Source: Muricea muricata
Taxonomy: Eukaryota; Cnidaria; Anthozoa; Malacalcyonacea; Plexauridae
Reading direction: 5' to 3'
DNA length: 64,000 nt
NCBI GenBank assembly: GCA_963855995.1
Contig: OY979722.1
Location: 1,240,001-1,304,000, forward strand
The notes under the pieces: model-generated
What the model was told of the DNA's origin: nothing
Seen by the model: only the letters and a program-made list of their open reading frames with translations
Database searches by the model: none
Made by a program: the position numbers and the translations under genes
In this document: piece after piece, positions 55,501-64,000 of the stretch
Layout: each line of letters starts with the position of its first letter
How positions within the stretch are numbered: position 1 is the stretch's first letter

Positions 55501-57478
55501 GCAGCGCAAATGAGATCAAGATGAAGAGAAAAACACGGGAGTTTATGAATTAAAAATCGCCTTTTTCGTGTAAAACCCAAACGGGTCATGCGATATGACA
55601 ATCTTTTCAGTTCGCATGTAAATTACCAATTTCAGATCACATGATTGTTGATTGGTCAACAATATCAGACCACATAATCTGAAATGGTTTATTTTTAACC
55701 AAGGTGATTACGCTACTTGCGAGCTAATTATGTTATCTGCGCTAAGAGGTTTTGCGATCTTCAAATTTTACCGTCTGGGAACAACACGTAATCGAATCAA
55801 CTGTATATGCATAACCGATGTCCAAGAAATTATTGAAGTTCAAGCTTGTTTCCAACGATCACTAAAGGCCCACGCAGACGAGACGCGATTTCCCAACGCG
55901 ACGCGATTTTTTGATTTTCAAAAACAAGTAAAATCATCAACGGAAAGAAATTTTGCTAGATTTGTTAATTGTACACCAAATAGCTTAAATTGCTCAATTC
56001 CTTCCGAAGATTGGAAGAAAATGGAAAAGGGTTAAGTTAAAAAGGGCATTAGAAAGGGAAAATTTGCGTCGCGTTGACAAATCGCGTCCAGAAATCTGCA
56101 GGACGAGAGACCAAATTGTCTATTATTTGATGGGTAGCCAACGTTTGCCTGATCGCGGTTTACCTGCTGGTGAGAATGTGAGATACCTGCAACAAAGGTC
56201 AATGTCTGTGTGTTTTTCCAATTCGCACTTCCGCACCACATGTGTTAGTGCGTGTCTGTGGCGTGATCAAGGGGGTCAAGGTAAACTATGTACCTACATT
56301 GAAACCGAAATACCACAGCTTTCGCTTTCTCAAGTTAGAAGTTTTTGTGAATGAGATTTTGGTGCCTATAAACTGTAGACCAGGGGAAGAACATAATCTA
56401 GTCCATCGCCGTATAGACTTTATGTAATGCCACATGTACGATTATGAACTAGCTGTCTCACGCAATTAGAATTAAGGTATAAAACCACCGACATGGTATA
56501 AGATCATTTCCTTTTAAACATTTGCCGTTTTAAACATTACTTTTTGTACTGTACTATATACTGCATGTCTTATAATATATTGTCAAAATTATTGGTTTTG
56601 CTTTAAAGAGAAAAATACAATATGATAAGTAATGTACTAACGAAGACAGAAAGTTTACTTCTATAAAACCAACAAACGCAATCATTTACAAGTAATGAAT
56701 TATTATTGTTGCTTGATAAGCATGCAATCAATCACTTCTAGTTTAGTATGTGATTTTGTTTCAGTCAGAACTGCTTTTTAGAAACAGCGACAGAAAAACT
56801 GTACATTTTCTCGTAATATCTCTTTTCTTTATACCAATATAATCACATTACAAAATTCCTGAACCGTATTTTCACACATACCGTGGCTAGCGGCACAAGA
56901 ACGCGTTCACACCCTACCATAAAATGTAGAATATTTTGACGTACATGATTTAATAGAGCTGTTTCATGGTTTTAAGTAACAACTGTTTTATTTATCATGA
57001 AAAATAACTTAAGTTCATGTATTCGATCGTTTCGGAACGAAAATACGCGAGTTTTTAAAGAATGCTACCGCATCAACTCGATCGATATTACTTGGTTTGA
57101 AAAAATAGAAGTCGATATGGTAAAGTATCAATCGCTTAATTATGACTATAAGTTAATACAATAAGCCCGTAAGAATTGTAAAACGTTCTAATGGACAGGA
57201 ATAATGCACAGAAACAGCGATTGGTACATGATGGTACATCATATTTGATACGACATGCCCACTAGACATTATTCACAATTAGACTTGCGCATAAAAATAT
57301 TACCACGCCATTTGGCGCGCGCGTAGGCATGACGAGTACTCTCAAGACTACGGAACACATGTGTGGTTTTTGTAAAATATACACATATACATATACACAT
57401 TGGTACTAAATCATATACCTTCGTTATAGTAAATAATATCAGTGCCAGAAGCAACAGTTGATGAACCAAATTTGCCAT
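40582..57478 (-). CDS. DSL gene C: MNNL-like plus 19 DSL units, transmembrane helix and signalling-type tail
   Basis: Six exons fit in phase: 57478-57419 (signal peptide MANLVHQLLLLALILFTITK), 46029-45817, 45283-43108, 42335-42230, 41394-41254 and 40741-40582, giving 951 residues. MNNL-like region 21-160, then 19 units with the consensus FC-Y-C-G-K-C-NWYG-C; units 5 to 18 alternate two types in seven near-identical pairs. A Cys-rich stalk follows, then one helix (LGVIGALCLIIVLMIIALLW, 833-852) and a stop-transfer RKKKRK. The 99-residue tail has Tyr/acidic DYGDYEEPDEF, GYENKG (Tyr910), NPLY (919-922, a PTB or clathrin-adaptor motif) and SPYMAL (Tyr934, YxxPhi). No EGF repeats, unlike Delta or Jagged. 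The first exon is assigned across an 11.4-kb intron by phase, position and signal peptide character; the rest is well supported. Confidence 0.85.
41487..41843. mobile_element. MITE with CAGTGAACTCTAAA ends, in intron 4 of DSL gene C
   Basis: Ends CAGTGAACTCTAAATTAGAC then TGGAACGATAACT, and the complement AGTTATCGTTCCAG then TATTTATAGAGTTCACTG. Contains CCGCCATCTTTGAAGCCAA and its mirrored partner near 41770. Confidence 0.8.
42040..42112. repeat. Short hairpin CAACCTCGTACCCTGGCTCT
   Basis: Left arm CAACCTCGTACCCTGGCTCT pairs with AGAGCCTGGGTACGAGGTTG across a short loop; nearly perfect. In intron 4 of DSL gene C. Confidence 0.75.
42829..43082. mobile_element. Foldback MITE with CGGTCATGGC ends, copy 2
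   Basis: Same family as 29018-29278: shared TTTTCAAGATGGCGGCTGTT and ACATTTATAACATTCC with complements in the right arm. The loop here has a decayed GAGGTTAGGTTCAGAGT in place of the telomere-like run. In intron 3 of DSL gene C. Confidence 0.8.
43466..44725 (-). repeat. Seven tandem 180-bp repeats within exon 3 of DSL gene C
   Basis: CCAAACCAGTTTTTCCGACA recurs every 180 bp from about 43567. The array is exactly 7 x 180 bp (unit starts at the codon for LKFC, ends before TKFC). Each copy encodes two 30-residue DSL units (LKFC...GKDC and SKHC...GPNC). Inner copies differ by only a few bases, so they are young or homogenised. Confidence 0.95.
45371..45512. mobile_element. Short MITE, family with TTTGGTCATGC ends, copy 3
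   Basis: AGCCAGCCCGAGAATTTGGT at the left and ACCAAATGTTGGGCTGGCTT at the right are inverted. Core GAAATTGATTCCTTGTACGG matches the other copies in reverse orientation. In intron 2 of DSL gene C. Confidence 0.8.
46101..46619. mobile_element. Harbinger-type MITE with GGGCCTGTTTACATG ends and TAA target duplication
   Basis: Ends GGGCCTGTTTACATGGAGGT and ACCTTCATGTAAACAGGCCC are inverted; flanked by TAA on both sides (46098-46100, 46620-46622), the TWA-type target of PIF/Harbinger. The palindrome TAGGGTTACCCTA or a variant recurs at least ten times in both subterminal zones. Sits 70 bp upstream of exon 2 of DSL gene C. Confidence 0.85.
47520..48116 (+). pseudogene. Non-LTR retrotransposon reverse transcriptase remnant, left arm
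   Basis: Pieces in two frames: FLDLQKAFDTINHDILLKKL (motif A), SVPQGST, GPLLFLIYINDLP and MFADDTTL (the FADD catalytic motif). A stop (TAG after LTDRT) and a frameshift break it. Typical of the Jockey/CR1-like group; inactive. Confidence 0.85.
48375..49330. repeat. 127-bp tandem array, left arm
   Basis: Unit begins near TTATAAGGATTGAAGTTACT and contains CAGAGATTTTATAACTTTGG, TTTAACCAAGCCCATTATTA and CACGAATTATTGTGTC. About eight units, some shortened. 127 is not a multiple of three, so the stacked ORFs are artefacts. Confidence 0.9.
49340..50845. repeat. 127-bp tandem array, right arm (inverted)
   Basis: Reverse complement of the left array with about twelve units, including ACAATAATTCGTGTAATAAT and CAAAGTTATAAAATCTCTGA in each. 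Longer than the left array by about four units. Confidence 0.9.
51103..51700 (-). pseudogene. Non-LTR reverse transcriptase remnant, right arm
   Basis: Mirror copy of the left arm remnant with the same stop and the same frameshift, so both were already broken before the arms formed, or the arms have been homogenised. Confidence 0.85.
52240..52420. repeat. GGCGCGAAAAAAA minisatellite
   Basis: More than a dozen copies of GGCGCGAAAAAAA (12-14 bp), the outer part of the right palindrome arm. The mirrored left version (46905-46985, GCGCCTTTTTTC) is shorter and mixed with CGCGCCTCGCGCC. The Lys/Arg- or Phe/Ala-rich ORFs here are not genes. Confidence 0.9.
52900..53041. mobile_element. Short MITE, family with TTTGGTCATGC ends, copy 4
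   Basis: AGTAGCGAAGACAACCCGAC and GTCGGGCTGCCTTCGCCACT are inverted ends; core GAAATTGATTCCTTATACGG matches copies 1-3. Same orientation as copy 3. Confidence 0.8.
53797..53881. repeat. 85-bp hairpin
   Basis: GAACAAAACAGTGTCTCAAA, then AACAACTTCCGAAAAACACA, pairs with its complement (ACCGAAAAACC class words, GACACACTGTTTTGTT) with almost no loop. Confidence 0.75.
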
Positions 57479-60400
57479 CTCTTGAAGATGTTGTCATTGA
57501 GTTGTAAAACGCGAGATGATCGTAATTTGTCATCCGATCGTAAGATTGCGTCCTTTGATCTTTACGTCCAAGGCATGAACTCGATACTAACTGACCCCAA
57601 CGCGACACCGCTAGTATAAAGCCATTCTACGATACCGAAACCAGGACCGGACACGGAGGAGTGACGCGTGTTATGCAAATTATTTATTTCTTGTACCGCA
57701 GCAGAGATTCGCGAACTACATTAAGGCCACATACGTGTACATCTGAAAATATACCTAAATTATGTAAAATTGTGATTTGATTTAGCCTTTCGCATCGAAT
57801 AGGATTGAATACGCAAAATTGTTACGATATATGCCTATTTGATACAGATGTGGCCCTCCGTACATACTTCAATCTCGTGTCCTTTGACAGTGTGATTTTT
57901 TAACAGTAAAATATCTTTCTGACTAACCATAACGACATAATATTAAAAAGTGCGTATAGACATAACTTCGGCTACGAAGCGAGTTATACTTATATATGAT
58001 AACAGATAACGTAATAATTTTGTACTGAGTGCGACGTGGCAACTGGCAAGCAATGGTGGCATATGTGTCATGTAATGCGCCACAGTACATGCCGTACACA
58101 TGCTTAACTTAAAGTATTTTAGCTGTAAATCTTAAAATCTCATTCCATCATTCTTTATTTCTTTTGTATTTTTATCATGTAAAGGTACTTTCTATCCTAA
58201 GATATATTCTAACGTTCCGGCTCCAGCATTGCCCTCCGTGTTTCCGTTTCGTTTTTTAGCGGTAGCCCCCATACACGTGCGTTGTGACTGTCAGATTGCC
58301 TTAGGAAATGTGCTTGTTTTATTATCATATAGAATTACACGTCTACTGGTAAATCTGATAGCAATAAAAAACTAGTAAGGACCATCGCGGTTTGCCAAAC
58401 ATTACATGCCGACAAATGTAGCCGCAAAAACCATTGCAAACAAAATTCACTTCACAATTGTCTTTTTGCGTGCATTTTTAATCCTTTGATCATATTTCAT
58501 TAAAATTATCGTAAAATATTTGCTAAGGGGTAAAATTCTATACCACTCTCCTTAATTTAGAGAAATAATATTTCTTTTTAAAGGACAGTCATCTATAGTA
58601 TGACTTGAAATACCTACATGCTTTTATCATTTTTCAAAAAATAATCTCTAGAAATTAGGTGATAAGAGTATCTTCTGTACAATGTATGATGCTAAATTAT
58701 ATGTCCAAAGTTGGCAAACAGAAATCGATTTAATTGGAAAAAAAAATGGGCTATTAAAATCTTCTTTGTTTACATATGATTACCAATTAGTTTGAATGTA
58801 CACTTGAAAAATACTCTTTCTTATAGGATAACATGAATATAACTACCCACAATCCTAGATAGGTTAGCTTAAATCATGGTTTTTTTCCAGGCTGTGCAGC
58901 TCAAAATACGCTGATCATAATTACGCATATCCAATGACGTATATGATATTATATGAACGGATTAAAGGATTTCAAGTGGATTAGGACGGCATTTTTATAA
59001 TCCCAAAACAGATTAGAATTTGATTAATAACCATGCTAGACCATTTAACAAACTAGTTAATTGATTTTAAGGCTCGATTAACGGGCATTTCAGCTTTTAC
59101 TATCGTCGTTCTGATCATAAGGCACGTGATGATAAAATGAGCAATGTTTTCTCACTTCGACCAGCTTGATTGTGTCTTTCTACACTTCATTGAAAATCCG
59201 TCTGAACAACGCAAGCACTTTCAAACCAACGAGAAAAACAACTAGCCCGCGAACGGGTTTAGCTCAAGGAACGAGACTGACCTTTGAATGTACCAGTGGT
59301 GATATTGGACAGGAATGATGAATTATGAACTTTTGACCAAATATCGTAAACTTGTTTGTGACTATTAGTTCAGCATCGACTATTATATTATATCAAAAAT
59401 GACTATTGTTGTAACCCATGCAAGAACAAATTTTTGTGTAATAAACACACATTTTTATTCATGGATAACCTGCTGTCAGTCTAGCTAACTAGTTACCAAC
59501 CCCCCACCACCCATTCAATGACCCTGACAATGACATCTTATCTCAACCGGTATAGCCTTAAAATCACAAGATTAAAAATCCAATGTGTTTTCACGATTTG
59601 CGTCAGGATGTAGTTGTCAATCAGCGATGTCAGAGTTAAGTTCCGTTTTCTTGAAATGTTTTGCATGAAAACCGCGAAGAGCTCGTAACATTTTAATGCA
59701 TTTTGTCTGGCGACTAGTTACCCGTGGTGTCAGCCACTAGGTTATATTAATATAGTTACATATGATTCACTTTTAAAAGTCTGTGATCAATTACATAATT
59801 GACGGCGGTTTTATCTTGAATGAAAATCGAACATGGTCTGCGAATAAACAGCTTTAATTGGATTTTCATTCTTGATTTTTGCAGCAGAGATTCTTGTGGT
59901 GAATTGGCTCTCCAGATGGTTTGGTTCCCATCCACAAGGAATGCTATTTTACCAATTTTGGTGGTTGGGCCGAGATTAGGAACTCGCTTTATGTCGTAAT
60001 TATGATTTGTGGTCTGATGAGGCCACGTTGATGGTCTATAAAGCCTCCAAGTGGTTTAGCCCTGCAATACAGTCTTAGATCGGCGAGCAAGGTCGATGGG
60101 GCCTCCCCCACACAAAAAATTAATTACCACGCGTTTTGGTAACTACAGTCAGACACCACACTAATAAATATATATATATCGACAAGGTCATATTATCTTT
60201 AATATTGCTTGATAGACCCCTTTTATTGCTCAGATCAAATGCTTAGAGTTATGTTACAATTTATGATGCAAAACTAAATATATAACAAGCCGTGCATTTT
60301 ATCTTGTAAAACGATCATGTTTTGATAAAAGATATTTATGTTATGATTATAAACGCCGGAAACGTCAACAGATACAATCATCCTGGTAATGTAAAAAAAT

Positions 60401-61860
60401 TCAAAAATAACAGTTGATTATTTTCGTGGAATTCCAACTACTACTGTGGGAAACGTGTTCGTTGAGCTTTATTGGTTTTCTATGCATGGTAGATCTTTGG
60501 ATTTTTTCTTACTCATGCACTTGAAAACAGATGTTCTTAATGTTTCGCAATGTGTCTTATTCACGTCTTGATAATTTAGTTTATTTTTATCGTTTATTTC
60601 AGAGAAAAAACGCGATAGTGAATGCAAGCAGGAACACTGCTAATTTTAAGGAATAAAACCTTTTTTGCGAGTTCGGGCAACCAGTCTAGGCTAATATCGG
60701 CTCGAGTCTCCAACCACCATGTGCACGCCCAGACAAGTTTGCATATATATTTTCGTTTCGAAACATTTTTTAGGAAAACCAGACATGTAGATATACGATT
60801 TCTTTTGTGGTTTGATTTATTGATGACAACTTGTTTTTCAAAAAACAATAAGTGACAACGTGCATTTCGGGCGTGTCTGTTCATGACCCTAGAACAATAT
60901 GTTTCGGGTAAATCACAAAGTGACCAGCTAGAACAAGTCCGGGAAATATTTTTGCCTCCTTTGAAAACAACTAAACAATGGTTTTAAACAATTTTGTTGT
61001 AATTAAAACACAATGCAACGCAATGCAGTTGTGACTTAGGGTGATGTTCTTTGAAATGTTTCTTGTCCACATTCTGCCTTATAAAGTGATATGCAATTTG
61101 ACTAGAATTATGTCTAAACATTTCTCGGAAGAAACTACAAGAACGGTGCTACAATAACTCCATTCTCATGTCAAGGTTTCATGTCAAGGTTTGGTTTCAT
61201 GTCACGTCATAAATTTCATTAAGATCAACTCGATCTAAATCAAGTTGCATGAAAAATTGCAGGATGTGAGAGCGTTTTAACAAAGCCTCACTAAAAACAT
61301 GTTAATTTTTAATTTAAGGGATTCATGGCCCCTTTTAAGACCTTTTCAGTTGAAGGTCGTCAAGAAAAGATGACCTTGACTCTTCTAGAGGACCAAGTAG
61401 TCTACCTCAACAACTTGCTTTTAAGGACTTTCCTGGTGTGCTTAAGTGTATGGCAGACAAACAAATTAGCAACAATAAACTTCAAATATAATTTTTTATT
61501 TTCAACAAAATATCTTAGACTACAAATAAGCCAAAGAGTCCATTCTATCGTTTTGATAAGTTACAGTAATTTAAAAAAATTCCAGAGACCAACAAAACTG
61601 CAGACTTCATTTCAGCACAGAACATCAATGCTCCCCATGACCTGGGTTATAATATTCTAAATAACAAAGAAAAGAAAGGAATATATCAATTTCAACTTCG
61701 TTACAGTATTTAACACCAAGTAAATACCAACTAGGCATCTGTTCTCACTCCACATACATACAAAGGTCACTTGTCAATGCGTTTAGTACTGATCTCAAAA
61801 TACCAGGACAGTTTACCACATAGAAAATTGCTCCAAGTAATGGAAATAAAAGGTCATAGA
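57479..61860. other. Gene-poor region upstream of DSL gene C
   Basis: 4.4 kb of AT-rich sequence in which I see no exon, RNA gene or clear MITE. The first few hundred bases should hold the promoter of DSL gene C. The paired ORFs at 60594-60884 on both strands have no recognisable domain. Confidence 0.4.
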
Positions 61861-61892
61861 ATAATGACTTACTGGAGTTTGCTTTTGTCTCT

Positions 61893-62204
61893 TCTGCAGA
61901 AAAGGGAAAAAAAAGTAAAACATAAATGAGGGTGACTCTTGTTAGTTAATTGGGATTAGGTGGCTGTCATTTATAAGTTGATCCTCATCAACAGCCTTTT
62001 TAAGATGGATAATCTGGTAACTACAGATTGGTCCTGTTAAGGTGGACTTATATCCATCCAATATGACACAATGTTCTAACCTGTTATAGGTATTTTCCAT
62101 ATAAAATATCCAGTAATAGAGAATGCAATACCAAATGCCCACATAGGTTTTAAAAATGGAACCATCGCCTTAGCATTTTTGGTCACTTGTTGAACCAAAA
62201 CCAT
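61893..62204 (-). CDS. Possible small mitochondrial membrane protein (ATP synthase subunit j / 6.8-kDa proteolipid-like)
   Basis: An exon at 62204-62081 encodes 41 residues: a short basic start, then KAMVPFLKPMWAFGIAFSIT with a single helix ending YFIWKIPIT, and a donor G|gttaga. The next candidate exon starts at 61893 (acceptor tctgcag, G|AA GAG ACA AAA) and may end at TCCA|gtaagt. A Pro-rich start, aromatic pair and one helix resemble ATP synthase subunit j / 6.8PL, but the match is by pattern only. The second exon end and the stop are not settled. It is divergent from TP53RK with 552 bp between starts. Confidence 0.4.
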
Positions 62205-62756
62205 AGCTGATTAAGTTATAGGAACTACAAAGATACAAATTATAAACTGGGTTAAATATAAATATGAATTTTGAGACACTGCAAATAACAAAATAGAGAA
62301 AGATAATTCTTTAAATCCAGGCTTTATGATAGAAATTTGCATGTCTACACATGAGCTATAGCCAAAACAACTAAAAGACAAAATATACATCGAATTATTA
62401 CCAGATTTTCAATATTATTTCTCAACTTTTGGAGCTCTGTCTTTGCAATAAATGTTGTACAGGTCAAGAGAGTGTTTCCATTTGTAGAAATATAGTTTAC
62501 AAATTCTTGATAGTATTTTTAAGGCCGATATCACCGTTTTGGCGAATGCTAAGAACAAATATCGGCCGTTTAGATATTAGTAAAAACGTTTTAATCTTTT
62601 TTCTCATATATCACGAAAGTTCGTCTTAAATAATCCTGAAAATTCGCTGAAATTCAGCCATATCTGAAAGGAAATGTTCAGGAAAATAGACATTTCTATG
62701 ACTGAAATTTTTGCAAATGCCAATTTTCATTCTGTTTTGGAAGCACCATAACCAAA

Positions 62757-63416
62757 ATGGCCGCTGAAAACGTGCTTTTCCAACAAGGAGCGGAGGCAAA
62801 GATCTATTCTTCTACGCTCCTTTCCAGACCAGTTATAGTAAAAGAAAGATTTAAAAAATCCTACAGGCATCCAGTTTTGGACGAGAAACTCACACATCGA
62901 CGCACGTCTCAAGAAGTCCGCTCCATAGCAAGATGTAGGAAGGCTGGTATTTCAACGCCTGTTGTGTATTTTGTGGATTATACGTCACATAAAATATACA
63001 TGGAAAATGTTCAAAATGCAGTGCCGGTGAAAGATGTTATAAACTCCAAGTTAGCACAAAATTCAGACTTGGAACAGTTGGCTGAAAAATTGGGCACCAT
63101 GTTGGGCCAAATGCATTCCGTCGATGTGATCCATGGTGATTTGACCACATCAAATATGTTGTTACGTGACAGTGAAGATATTGTACTTATTGACTTTGGA
63201 CTGAGTTATATATCATCATTAGTTGAAGATAAGGGCGTCGACCTGTATGTATTGGAACGCGCATTGCTCAGTAGCCACCCCAACACTGAACAGTTCTTTC
63301 AGAAAGTTTTACAAAGTTATGTCACAGCAACTGGAAGTGCAAAAAAAGCACAAGAAATTTTGGAAAAATTGGAAGAAGTTCGATTGCGAGGACGAAAAAG
63401 AGTCATGGTCGGATAA
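62757..63416 (+). CDS. TP53RK: TP53-regulating kinase (Bud32/PRPK), KEOPS subunit
   Basis: Intronless, 219 residues (human protein 253; archaeal and yeast forms similar in core length). It is the atypical kinase/ATPase of the KEOPS complex, which with OSGEP makes the t6A modification at position 37 of ANN-decoding tRNAs; the animal protein was also described as phosphorylating p53. Motifs: GAEAKIY (11-17) replacing the usual Gly-rich loop, Lys29 in VIVKERF, RRTSQE (48-53), catalytic HGDLTTSN (126-133) and DFGLS (146-150), and the C-terminal basic RLRGRKR that Bud32 proteins carry. The ATG at 62757 is preceded by ACCAAA, a good context. The small gene at 62204 lies upstream in the opposite direction, and DHRS4 converges downstream. 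Confidence 0.95.
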   Translation: MAAENVLFQQGAEAKIYSSTLLSRPVIVKERFKKSYRHPVLDEKLTHRRTSQEVRSIARCRKAGISTPVVYFVDYTSHKIYMENVQNAVPVKDVINSKLAQNSDLEQLAEKLGTMLGQMHSVDVIHGDLTTSNMLLRDSEDIVLIDFGLSYISSLVEDKGVDLYVLERALLSSHPNTEQFFQKVLQSYVTATGSAKKAQEILEKLEEVRLRGRKRVMVG

Positions 63417-63449
63417 ACAATTTATTTATAGAAATAAGTTTTAATTATC

Positions 63450-63455
63450 AATAAA
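63450..63455 (+). terminator. Poly(A) signal for TP53RK
   Basis: AATAAA 34 nt after the TAA stop. Short 3' UTR; the DHRS4 stop at 63565 is on the other strand about 110 bp away. Confidence 0.6.
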
Positions 63456-63564
63456 GCATCCTATTTTCCTTGAAAATCATTTTGTTTTATTAATTCTAAA
63501 CTCTACAAGGAACTATCATAGCATTGTTTTGAATCCATCTAGTCTATAACACCAAATTTCATTT

Positions 63565-63963
63565 TTAAAGTCTTGAATGAGCACCACCAGTTATGCAAAT
63601 ATTTTCTCCAGTGATGTAAGAGGCATCATCCGAAGACAAGAAGGATACCAGACCAGCACAATCTTCTGGGGTACCAATTCTAAAGAAAAACTCCAAATTT
63701 GTAAACAATTGCTTTCTCATTAAAATATAATTTTGTGGAAACACCGCAAAAGTTTATTATCGCAGAGCTTTTGATCAGTAAGCTCGGATCTTCATCAGGG
63801 CTAATAATAATGTGACTAATTGAAATTCACACGTCCCTTAAATAGGTAAAATGTCGTGATTTGTTAGAAATGTCAATCAGGACTGCTTGCAGTAATCGTA
63901 GTCTTACCTTTTTATGGCATTATCTTTTAACAATTCCTGCTGGAAAGATTCATTTTCCCATAT
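63565..63963 (-). CDS. DHRS4: DHRS4-type peroxisomal short-chain dehydrogenase, last two exons (partial)
   Basis: Exons 63963-63908 and 63679-63565 join AG|A to give the C-terminal 57 residues. The family reduces carbonyls such as all-trans-retinal with NADPH in peroxisomes. Evidence: [20 protein letters not shown], then [18 protein letters not shown], matching the C-terminal SDR core (the Pro-Glu-Asp helix and YITG strand). The last three residues, Ser-Arg-Leu, form a type 1 peroxisomal targeting signal. The catalytic Ser/Tyr/Lys exons lie beyond the right edge. Related DHRS2 members are the main alternative. Confidence 0.9.
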
Positions 63964-64000
63964 CTACAATACAGAAATAGATATTGATAAAAATTGGATA

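Larger units (their letters stand above)
52431..57418. other. Remainder of the 11.4-kb intron 1 of DSL gene C
   Basis: No exon recognised. Contents: a short MITE (52900-53041), a C homopolymer (53359-53375), a perfect-looking hairpin (53797-53881), a two-copy tandem repeat around CCGTAATAACCCAATAACCGG (about 54388-54455), and a zone with inverted CGACGCGATTT words (55880-56095). ORFs at 53757, 55652 and 56064 have no domain I recognise. Confidence 0.45.

Noticed and set aside
55652-56427. Possible new gene from three adjacent ORFs
   Set aside because: No domain, inverted GACGCGATTT words suggest a degenerate transposon, and I could not place splice sites linking the ORFs.
61325-61660. 111-codon plus-strand ORF
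   Set aside because: Composition is AT-driven, no domain or splice context, and it lies opposite the small candidate gene.

Overview
The window looks like nuclear DNA from an early-branching animal, most likely a cnidarian (an anthozoan such as a coral or anemone is my best guess). Genes are split by GT-AG introns, the sequence is AT-rich, animal families are present (cathepsin A, SNX16, HPGD, TP53RK, DHRS4, an LRRC8-like channel, Notch-ligand-type DSL proteins), the interstitial telomeric repeat is TTAGGG-type, and foldback MITEs fill introns and spacers. The phylum is an inference; nothing here fixes the species. I worked out exon structures by hand from ORFs, splice sites and codon phase.

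Layout. 1-5000: the first three exons of cathepsin A (minus strand) lie head to head with a two-exon gene that joins an LRRC8/pannexin-like four-helix membrane domain to an OTU-like domain whose catalytic Cys appears lost. 6938-12331: a complete seven-exon 15-hydroxyprostaglandin-dehydrogenase-like SDR with many MITEs and a tRNA-derived SINE in its introns. 13692-21750, 29670-33246 and 40582-57478: three genes for a family of type I membrane proteins with signal peptide, MNNL-like domain, 16-19 concatenated DSL units and one transmembrane helix; they have no EGF repeats. Genes A (+) and B (-) are inverted near-identical copies over 2.1 kb including an intron, then diverge abruptly. Gene C carries seven exact-period 180-bp repeats and has a long cytoplasmic tail with NPxY and YxxPhi motifs; B stops one residue after its helix. 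23095-26338: an SNX16-type sorting nexin (minus), divergent from an unidentified gene at 26806. 34845-38894: a decayed Ty3/Gypsy-type LTR element with 115-bp LTRs, a 5-bp target duplication and a nested Harbinger-type element. 46890-52430: a giant palindrome, inside intron 1 of gene C, with non-LTR reverse transcriptase remnants and 127-bp satellites in both arms. 61893-64000: a small possible mitochondrial membrane protein gene, intronless TP53RK, and the 3' end of DHRS4.

The housekeeping genes are functionally unrelated and only share neighbourhood. The coherent locus is the DSL cluster: three surface proteins with shared ectodomain design, different intracellular ends, and sequence signs of repeat expansion and segmental exchange. 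That is the best candidate for an undescribed system here, together with the channel-OTU fusion.
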